Source: Pyrocephalus nanus
Lineage: Eukaryota; Chordata; Aves; Passeriformes; Tyrannidae
Assembly (NCBI GenBank): GCA_038380795.1
Contig: CM076281.1
Location: 1,550,001-1,614,000 of the forward strand
DNA: 64,000 bases
Direction: 5' to 3'
The notes beneath the pieces were generated by a model, which saw only the letters and a list, made by a program, of their open reading frames with translations, was not told the DNA's origin and ran no database searches. How positions within the stretch are numbered: position 1 is the stretch's first letter; each line of letters begins with the position of its first letter. The position numbers were made by a program, and so were the translations under genes. Shown one piece after another: positions 55,431 to 64,000 of this stretch.

Positions 55431-57430
55431 GAGCTGCCCGCGCTGCCCCTGCCCGGTGCCGGTGCCGCGGAGGAGGAAACGGGAGCCGCCAACTGCCCTT
55501 TGTGTCTCGGCTGCGCCCGCCACGGGGAGGCTCAGGGAAACGCTGCAGAAAGGGACAGGTTTCTGTTTTTTTCAAATCAGGCTGACCAGGGGAGGTGTGT
55601 CCTCTGGCCAGGGACATGAGGAAAATGTATAAACACAAGCGCCTGCGGAACTGAGTCACGGCTGTCCTGCTGTACCTTATTTATTGAACGGAGCGGGACT
55701 GGAGCGGCGTCGGCTCCGCCGGGCGATGAAGGTGCTCCGGTACCGTGAGGCCTTGGCACGGCAGGGCAGGGGCTGTTGGGTGACCTCCCCCACCCCGAGC
55801 CCCTGCCTGCCTCCCCTCCCACCCCAGCTCCACGCTGACAAGTGCCAATGTCACCCCTGTCACCCGGGCGGGCTCTGCCTCGTGGGAGCCCCCCCGGCAG
55901 CCCCTCGGCCCTGTCGGGGTGATTTGTGTGTCACACGTCTGTCTCGTTTCTTCGGTAGCAGAAAACCAGCCTTCAGCCGCTGTGGCCAGGGCTGTCCCCG
56001 TGCCCCCAGGAGGCTCCCAGGCTTCCCAGGGCTGCGAAGGTGGCGGGGCAGGATTTTGGGCGCTGACTCCCCGCTCGCTTTGCCTTTGTGCCCAATCCCT
56101 TTAGAACAGGTCAGTGAACTGTGGGAGAGGGCCCTTCTGGGAGGAGGTAAAAGAAGAGACCAAAGTGCAGCTGCTCAGTGTTTTTGCTTTCCCTTCTCCA
56201 CTTGTTTTTGATGGATAACGATGTGGCAGCCCCACTGGGGGGTACACTTGCTGTAAGTGCTCATCCCTTTCCTATCAGTAGCAGGAGGCAGATCCAGCCA
56301 GCTGGGGTGAGAGAGGGGAAAGGACAGAGCCAAATATCCCAGTGGGGTTAGAACTGCAGGAGGACATCTCGGTCTAAGGATCCGAGGAGCTTTTCTCCAT
56401 CTCCCCTCTCTGCTCCGGAGCTGGAATGGAGCTGCCTGTGCTGGGCTGGTCCTGGTGCAGGCTGGGGAGGGGAAGGGACTGTCACTCACCTGGGAAGGTG
56501 GAAATGTAAAAACAGTTGGGTTGGGTAATCTCATTCCAGTGGTCAGGAATAACTGGGTGGGTGGCAGGTAAGGGCAGTGCTGGGGTGGCAGCAGCCCAGG
56601 GCCCCCTCAGGCTGACCCAGCCAGTGCCCCCAGCTGCTTCCTACACTTTTTTTATGTCCATGGGCCTCCTGACTGTAAGAAAAGTTGCCTGTTACAGAAC
56701 TCGGTCTGGGCAGTGCCGGGCTCACGCCAGGGATGGTCTGGGAAGAATTTTGGATTTTACAGTCCCTCCTCTAGTATAGCAGGAATCAGAAGGGCTGTTT
56801 TTATGAGAGAATTAATCAATGATGCTGCCAGTGCCTCTCACCTCTCCTTGTTTCCTTCTGAAGTGCAATGCAGCCCTTCTGCCTGTGGGGCCAGTGACTG
56901 GAGGTGCCACACGGGGCTCACAGCTCCCCTGCCCGTGGCCAGCGGAGCTCGCCCCCCTGAAGGACTCGCTTTTTCTTAATAGTGAAGAACCCTAATTTGA
57001 TTTAAAAGACTTTTATTTTCCACTAGAGCCCCCCGAACAAGCCCCAAAGATGCTTTTGCTTATGCCAAGCTGGGCTGCAGCAGGACATACGGACAGAGAA
57101 TGTCTCAGCCAGGCAGGACCACTCGGGGGGTGACTCATGGGGCTCCTCCTCCCCGTCACCAGGATTTCCTTCTGGGGGTGTCACCAGTCAGTCCCTTATC
57201 CAGGACACCTGCAGGTGTCACGGGAAGTGTCCCAGTGCCCACTGCCCCCATCCCTTTGGAGCAGCCCCCCCCGTGTTTCAGTGTTGCAGCACTGGCTCGG
57301 GCTCCACTAAATGTGGGGGTAAAGCAGCTCCAAAAAACCAGCTGTTGGGTAACATCAGTGCTGGGTGACATCAGGGTCTGTCACCAGCCCTGGGTGTCCT
57401 GGGGGGGGTCTGGACCTGCCAGAGCACTGT

Positions 57431-57470
57431 CACCTGTGCTGTCCCCAGGCCACCTGTGCTGTCCCCAGGC
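57431..57470 (+). repeat. 20-bp perfect tandem duplication in the 3' UTR
   Basis: Two identical head-to-tail copies of CACCTGTGCTGTCCCCAGGC, placed about 90 bases before the first AATAAA. Confidence 0.95.
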
Positions 57471-57560
57471 GTGTGGGTCGGTCACCGGGTGGGGAGACAC
57501 CCCCTGGGTACAAACGGTTCTCGCTGGTGCTGAAGTATTTCACTTACCTCAATTTCTTTT

Positions 57561-57566
57561 AATAAA
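57561..57566 (+). terminator. Candidate ACACA polyadenylation signal AATAAA
   Basis: First AATAAA downstream of the stop codon, followed 15-25 bases later by a modest GT/CT-rich stretch (GCTCTGTTGCC). A second AATAAA at 58325-58330 could be used for a longer transcript. Confidence 0.55.
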
Positions 57567-57883
57567 AAGAACGAATTACAGCTCTGTTGCCAGGAGTGGA
57601 ATCTGTCACCCCCTGTCCTGGGTACCCTGGGGTTGCTCTGCTTCCCTCGGGGCAAGAACGGGGGGGTTTATGTGGGACCCCTCAAGGTCTGGGGGGAGGA
57701 TGGAGCAGAAGCTCCTCAGGCTCTCAGCTGTGCCCCTCACCAGAGCCCTTGGGCAGGTCCTGTTCCTCCTCCATCATTTATTGTCACCTTTATCATCACA
57801 GTGACTGGGACAAACAGGGAAAACCCGAGCCCTGGCAGCTGCTGCTGAGGTGGTGGGAGAACTTCAGGGACCCTCTCCCAGGG

Positions 57884-57938
57884 ACAGTTGGACTCGAGGA
57901 TCTTAAAGATCTTTTCCAACCTCACTGGTGCTGTGACC
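57884..57938 (+). mobile_element. CR1 LINE tail
   Basis: CAGTTGGACTCGAGGATC then TTAAAGATCTTTTCCAACC and CTGTGACC; the last CR1 recognised before the end of the window. Confidence 0.7.
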
Positions 57939-58324
57939 TGCTCAGCAGGAGGGGAAAAGACCCATGGGACCCTTGGCCAAAGAGTGGTCCCCTGGGAACC
58001 TGCTCAACCTTTTGGGAGGTCCCCACATGAAAGGTGAGATGTTAAATTTGCCCACATGAGCCAACACAACTCCAGCCATTCATTTCTCCTGCATTTCTCA
58101 AACCAGAACCCTGATAGTTAAATAGGGGGTGGTGGGGGGACAGACCCTGCTGAACTCCAGAATCACATTTAAAACTCTTTAGCCTAAAATATCTACATAT
58201 TAAAGTGCCAAGAAAAGACGTACCAGAGCTGTAAGCTCTCCAAAGCCCAAGATCAAAGTGCCATCATCTTTTAATGTAAACCTTTTGTTGCATCAACAGT
58301 CTTAAGAGGGATGAGAGACATCAA

Positions 58325-58330
58325 AATAAA
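58325..58330 (+). terminator. Alternative polyadenylation signal AATAAA
   Basis: AATAAA about 760 bases beyond the first signal, followed by the T-rich GTAGCTGTTTTTTGTTTTAG, which would suit a downstream element. Use is not shown. Confidence 0.3.
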
Positions 58331-58439
58331 AACTGAGACAAACTGGGGCTTTGTAGCTGTTTTTTGTTTTAGTCTCTTCTCTCAATTTGGGCCATGAAAT
58401 AGGTCAGCTCCATTACTGATCAGCCTTCCCACAAATATT

Positions 58440-58660
58440 TAAAACAAATTGAATTGCACACCCAATACCCATCACAATTACGCCAGGCACAATAACTAAA
58501 TTAGCAATTCAACAAAATAATTGGAAATGCGATTCTCTCCATTCCAGAGCCTCCCCCGGGGCTTTGGCCGATCTATGGGGGGAAAACTCTGCTTTACTAA
58601 TTCTGCAGCTAATTAGAGACACACTTGTAAATGAAGTTGTTTGTCTGAAAGTTGAAATTC
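58440..58660. promoter_or_regulatory. CNE-like island downstream of ACACA
   Basis: Repeat-free, with CACAATTACGCC, GGCACAATAACTAAATTAGC, AAAATAATTGGAAATGC and GCAGCTAATTAGAGAC. Dense homeodomain-type cores; candidate long-range element by composition. Confidence 0.28.
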
Positions 58661-61394
58661 TTCGCCGTGGCGGGGTTGGGGGGGAGAGGATTAACACAAC
58701 CCTCTGTCCCTCCCTCCGCACACCCCGGGCCCCAAAACGCCTCCGAGTGGCTGTGCCGTGTTTTGCTGAGGTGTGGTGCCTGTTTGTGGAGGTGCTAATT
58801 AGCAGCTGTATCATGAATTAATAAAGAATTAATATTCTATATGGGGGGGGGGGGAATATCTCACTTGCTGTTAATGGGCAGCATTAGGAAAAGCTGGTGG
58901 AAATCATCCTGGTTATCTGTGTGTGTGTGAACAGCTCCAAGAGCTCTGACCCTGCTGTGTTGGACACTCTGGAGCTTCCAGGGACTGGGGGAGCTGAGCC
59001 AGACTGGGGATACTGGGATTGCAGAGCCCACCCTCCTCCTGTGTTCATGCAGCCCCTCAAGAGACCCTCCTGCTGTCCCCAGGCTCTGGGAGGAACCACC
59101 ACTGGCCACAGGCAAGTCCCTGTGCTCCGATGGGTTGTTCCTCGGGGATTACACGGGCTGCACTTTTTCCTGCAGCACATTCAAATCCAGGCACGGGCCC
59201 ATTTTCCTGCCAGGAATCAGGGGCTGCCCTTACCAGCAAGGTCAGAGCTGGAACGGGGCCTCATCCACCGGCCCAGGTTCTCGCCGTGTCGCCACGACCC
59301 AGGTGGTGGTGGGGGGACAGGGGGGAACAGGCTGCTTAAACACTGATAAGTGAATTCAAAAGCGTGCTTAGTGGGGCTTGGGCTCTTATCTCCTCAAACA
59401 ATACCGACGAGAAGTTATCACATTTAAAGTGGTTCATATTACCCTTTTAACATTACAGCCAGAATGAAAATAGAAAAAAAAACCAAAACCCACGGAGTGC
59501 CCTGGTGCTGCAGCTGTAGAGGACACAGGAGTCAAATGGGAAGGGGGTGGCACAGCTGCAGCCACAAAGAGCCCGGAGAAACAAACCCTGAGCAGGGCAG
59601 GGACAGGGGGATTTCTGCTAAACCCCCTTAATGTGGGCACGGACAGCACGAGCAGCCCGATGTCATCCCACCGACACACTGGAAGCAGCTGATTTCCTGC
59701 CCTCGATGGCTCTCAGAGCTGTGGTTGTTAAAGCCTGAGATTTTAATCACGATGAAGAGCACAGGGCTCTGCTGCTGCTCAGGGCAGTGCAGGGACAGGT
59801 CACCGGGTCAGAGGTGCTGGGATAGTGCAGGTCACACGGGATCCTGCCTTGCTGGGGAGCTGGAATTGAGAGGGAGTGGATGGAGAGGACAGGATGTGAC
59901 ATTGCCAGGATTTCCCATGGGAGATGGTCACACTCAGAGACCCCACAGCTGGAGCAGCCCAGTGACAGCCCACGCTGAGCTCACCAGTGAACTTGGGGCT
60001 GCTCCCTCGGTACAGGTGACCAAAAAATCAGCCCTTCCCTGTGCCCAGGACCCTTTGGCCCTTCTCCCCCAGCCCTGAACGGTGCTTTGCCTGTGCTGGG
60101 CATCACTGTGGGGCTCTGCTGTAGGTGATGCCAGCAGTGGGATCCTGAATCCAGCAGTGATGACATCTTGTGGGTTTCCACCTGGACCAGAGCTGGGAGG
60201 GGATGGGGAGATGGATACACCTCCCTGGGAGCTGCAGCTCTGCCCTGCTGTGAGAGAGCAGAGATTTATTCATCCACTGGACACCCAAAGTCAATTCTCA
60301 CCTTGGCACTTTCTGGAGCCAGGGAAAACGAGATGTGTCTCCACAGGGCAGGGAGGGAGCCGAGCCTGGCACCACTGAGGGGCTGGGAAAGGAGAATCCT
60401 TTTTTTTTTGTCCTGTTTTTAACCCAGGATTTCCCACTGCTCAAGACAAGCTGCAGCTAAGCTGGCCTCCCTCACTGTGGTGGACTCTGTGCTCCCCATC
60501 CCACTGAGGTGTTGGGAAGACATTTATTGGGAGCAGGTGACTAAAGGGAGACTAAATCTGTAATGATGAGGTGCAAAAAAGGATTAATTAATATCAGTTG
60601 CAGACGGCTCTGGGGACACAGTGAAGTGCAAAAAAATTTGGCTGCAGAGAGTCTGCTGAGGGAAAAGAGGGATAAAACTGGGGAGCAACACATCCCATTC
60701 CAAGCAGAGGCAGGATTGGGGGAGCAGCACAGCAGGAGGTGAGGGAAAGGGGGAATCACTGCAAGGAGATGCAAAGTGGGATCACTGTTGCTGCACTCTG
60801 GGCTTCACCCTCAGGGGCAGCACAGGGCACAGAGAGGGCTGGCAGGACTTCCCTGCCATCTAACCTGTTACAGCCTTAAAAACTGACACATTTTTATTTA
60901 ATCTTAATTAGAAAAAATAACAAAAAAGTCAAATTTAGTCACCCACTGCAAAACTGGTAAAAACTGTAACTCATGCAGGGAAAAGCCCCCAGATCCCTTG
61001 GCTTTTTCAAGGTCAGGAATGGGGCAGTTGGCTGCTTCACTCCATCTCTGTGAAAGGGGCCATTCCTGCACGGATCACACCGGGACACCCAGTTTACAAA
61101 CCATTTTAATTCCATCACCCAAAACACCACCCGGGGACAGGGCAGCTCTGTGGGACAAGCCATGCCCGTTACACACGTTATTCACATGAGATATAACTTG
61201 ATCACAGCGGAATCCCAAATTCCCCTCACAGGATTTGATATCCCACCTCTGCCCTTTGGCTACAAAATTCACCAGGAGGTTCCTACGGCACAAATATCCC
61301 AACACACCCCGTGTGTTGTGGCCACCAAACGTCCCTGTGTTCATCCAGCAGCTGGAACGTGAACTTGGACCTCTTGTGCCTGCAGGGGAGAGCA

Positions 61395-61480
61395 CCTTTG
61401 CTCTGTTTTAAGGCCCTGTTAATTATGTAAATGACATTTAAATCCTCCTGGTGAAAAATAAAGTCACACGACCAGAACGG
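61395..61480. promoter_or_regulatory. CNE-like island downstream of ACACA
   Basis: A short repeat-free segment with CTGTTAATTATGTAAATG, ACATTTAAATCC and AAATAAAGTCACACG. Candidate regulatory DNA only. Confidence 0.22.
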
Positions 61481-62899
61481 GGTGTTTAAATCTCCCCCCC
61501 AAACCCCCAAATCAAAATCTCTGAGGGTTTAACACAACTGTGGGGAATTCCTGTGGGGGGCTGGTGGTCCCTGCTGGGCTGGATTGTGTCCTTTCCCCCA
61601 GCATTGCCCCCAGATGGCAAAATCCAGGTCAGGAATTTGAAGGAACAGTTGAAAATGGGTTGTCTCTGGGAGGAAGCACCTGAAGCTGGACAGGGTGGGT
61701 GTTCACCCAGGCTCAGTGTCCCCACTCATCCCTCTGATTCAGGTTTGATGCTCCTTCAGGGAGGATTTTAGGGACAGACCAGAGGATGGGGAGACCTTGT
61801 CCTGCTCCTGGGCAGCCTGAGGGAGCCAAGGGCCTGATCCTAATTCCTCTCCAGCTCTTCACCATTTGTGACTTTTCCAAACAGAGACCGATAAAGCTCC
61901 GTCCTGGGGAAAGAAAAAGAAGGTGGAGAGGGAAAAGTTACTTTTCAAGGTCAACACGGGAAGAAGAGGCTGCCACAAACCCTCCCCTCCAACTGGAAAG
62001 GCCTCATGTAATTAAAAATGCATTCAACAATCTTTGTTAATAAACATGGAGGGGGGAACTTGTGTGAGACCAATCCCAGGCAGTTCAGAAATATGTAAAT
62101 ATCTCGGTGTGGCTGGATCTCCTATCTCCAGAGAATGAGGGCTTCTGTAAGTTTGCCCTTTCCAGACAGGCTCTTCAAGTAAGAAAACAAGATTGAATAT
62201 TTTAATAGGATGTACGAGGCCACGGAGCCGTGAGGAGGATTCAATCACAGCCTACGTGGGACTGTAATTTAGTTTTCATACATTTTCTTGGACAGTACTT
62301 GAGAAACAATGAAAATGACCCAGCAACAAGATTCCAATTAATATCCCACGTGCAGCAATTCTGATAACAGGAGCAAATTTCCCCTTAAAAAAGAAAACAA
62401 AAAAAAAAAAAAATGTGGGCTGGTGTTATCTTTAATTTTAGAACTCTGGATTTGCTGCAATCCCACAGATTTTAAATAAACAGCCATTTTTCAGGCAGGC
62501 AGGGCCCAGGGAGATTTCAGGCAAGGATCTGTCTTTGCTGGCAGAGGAAGGTTTGCCAGCACTGACAGGCTGTGACGGGGACACCCCAGGTTTGGGGGGC
62601 ACAGAGGGGTTTCTCCTGCACCCCACAACCCCATCCTTCAGGCACAGCAACCTCTGGTAAAGCAGAAATCCAAGTGGAGCTGTTTGGATTATACATCATG
62701 GACAGACCCCCTGGCAGAGAGACAGGAGGGAAATCAGGTAACCCCCAAACCACCCCCAAACCAGAACAAACATTTCACCCTGAAAAAAAAAAAAAAAAAA
62801 ATAAAACAACACAACCTTTTTTTTTTTTTTTCCCTCTCTTCTCATCATCCAGGCTCCCTTTCTTTTACAGCCTCTCCCCTCAGCAGGATTTAACCATGC

Positions 62900-63560
62900 A
62901 GAGAGTAAAACTCATCAATCCTCCAGGTTTAACCTTGTCTCTGTTTCAATTCACCAGGGTAAGTGCAGATTTTAATACTTTCAGCCCCCTTAAGGCTATG
63001 CATAATGAACTTGGATTTTGGTTAAAAAAATATGAAATTTCTCTCCTCCACCCCCAGATATGAAACATCAGGACCTGAGCCACCGAGTTGTGACACCCCA
63101 CTGCAAGTGTGTTACCTGCAGCTGGAGGAAAGGTGACTTTAGCACAAAGAGGTTCTGGAGGCAGCATGTGCTGAGGAATAACCTGTGCAGGTAATTACCA
63201 GCACTCACACCTCAGGTAGGGAGTGTGGAAGGAGCAGGTCGATACAGGGGTCTTCCCTGAATTAAAATTTAACTCACCCTTTATTGCAACCTACAAAAGC
63301 AAGTAATGAGCACTAACATTTTTATTTCTTTTAAACTGTCATTTAGGCTGTAGAGGGGATAATTACCTATTTCCACTGTAGTAAGGTTTTATCACCCTTA
63401 GTGAGGCATTTTCTAATTTAATATTTTTACTGTATTATCATAAAACCTGTTTCTGGAAAAAATGATCACGGACCACGGAGCCATTTGCCATAAAACATGT
63501 GTGTGTAAGTACCTTGGCTTAATTATTTATGCATTTCTTCTGAGCTGGCTCCAGAGCCAG
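62900..63560. promoter_or_regulatory. CNE-like stretch downstream of ACACA
   Basis: AT-rich, repeat-free, with CTATGCATAATGAAC, CTGTCATTTAGGC, GGATAATTACCTATTTCC and GGCTTAATTATTTATGC. Composition suggests conserved non-coding sequence; not tested. Confidence 0.25.
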
Positions 63561-64000
63561 GGGGACAGCACCCCACCATGAAAACTGGGCTTTTCAGGTC
63601 AACAATATTGTTTGAAAATGTGAAATAATAAAAGGAGCAGCTACTCCAGGTGGTGAACCTGGTGTGCTAAATGCCCAGTGGGCTCTTCCCCCCTCCAAAC
63701 CCCAGATTTGCTGCTACACCCATTTTAGAGGCAAAATCCTTGCAACAGAGAGCAAGGAAAAACACACACAGAGTGAATATTAATTGCAACAGCACATTTC
63801 ATAAATCTGTAGGAATCTTCAGCATATGAATCACAAAAATTCTAAACAGATGCCCAGGAAGGTTCTTTGCCCACCAAATGCACAAAGGGGAAACCAAACA
63901 TGCACCTGCAGGTGGGGAAAGCCAGTGTTGTGCTGCTCTGTGTAATTATAGTCATGCTACAAAGTCTTTTTTTCTAAACATAGTTCTGTGAATTAATAGA

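Larger units (their letters stand above)
55431..57585 (+). other. ACACA: ACACA 3' UTR (3' end inferred)
   Basis: Follows the stop without an intron. It is GC-rich near the stop and contains no CR1. The first canonical AATAAA after the stop is at 57561, which gives a UTR of about 2.1 kb, similar to mammalian ACACA. The exact cleavage site is not determined. A 20-bp perfect tandem duplication lies at 57431-57470. Confidence 0.6.
57590..64000. other. Downstream flank without recognised gene
   Basis: One CR1 tail (57884-57938) and simple repeats: a G-run at 58843-58854, an A-run at 62399-62413, and A and T runs at 62782-62832. Otherwise I recognise no transposon, no coding exon and no RNA gene. 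Several AT-rich islands (58160-58660, 59340-59480, 61395-61480, 62000-62340, 62900-63560) resemble conserved non-coding DNA. In amniotes the gene AATF usually follows ACACA in convergent orientation, but none of its coding sequence is recognised here. Confidence 0.6.

Noticed and set aside
58000..64000. AATF coding exons on the minus strand, expected from synteny
   Set aside because: No open segment in this region resembles the AATF C-terminus, so the gene probably starts beyond the window.
1..64000. CRISPR arrays, operons, tRNA or rRNA genes
   Set aside because: The sequence is vertebrate nuclear DNA; no direct-repeat/spacer array, tRNA cloverleaf or rRNA core was recognised.

Overview
The window is bird nuclear DNA, most likely from a neoavian and possibly a songbird. 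It carries about 25 fragments of the avian CR1 LINE (recognised by the 3' tail that repeats ATTCTGTG/ATTCTATG and by the 'GGTTTGGGTTGGAAGGGACCTTAAAG' type 3'-UTR), many short T/A simple repeats, and one vertebrate gene split into small exons. The species cannot be read from the sequence.

The only gene I can support is the 3' part of ACACA (acetyl-CoA carboxylase alpha, ACC1) on the + strand. Twenty-three coding exons lie between 2151 and the TAA stop at 55428-55430. They join in frame with no stop or frameshift to give 1032 residues, matching by recall roughly the last 1030 residues of the ~2346-residue vertebrate enzyme. Exons 1-6 of the window encode the end of the non-catalytic central region. 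Exons 7-23 encode the whole carboxyltransferase (CT) domain and the C-terminal tail. The biotin carboxylase and biotin-carrier domains lie upstream, outside the window. Motifs such as [32 protein letters not shown] and SPTQRAEV identify ACACA rather than the paralogue ACACB.

Layout: 1-2150 intron; 2151-11387 exons 1-8, fairly close together; 11388-21092 a 9.7-kb intron that begins with a GC instead of a GT donor; 21093-23143 exons 9-12; 23144-34572 an 11.4-kb intron; 34573-39463 exons 13-17; 39464-44450 a 5-kb intron holding a 209-bp inverted-repeat hairpin; 44451-44890 exons 18-19; 44891-51387 a 6.5-kb intron; 51388-55430 exons 20-23; 55431 to about 57585 the 3' UTR, with the first canonical AATAAA at 57561. 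From there to 64000 I find no gene.

The large introns and the downstream flank hold many AT-rich stretches that are free of recognisable repeats and dense in homeodomain-, POU- and TCF-like words. By established synteny (ACACA lies near AATF and LHX1 in amniotes, with HNF1B further off), these could be long-range regulatory elements of a neighbouring developmental gene. That is inference and needs a multi-species alignment. I see no new multigene system here; the best leads are the GC-AG intron, the hairpin element and the CNE-like islands.
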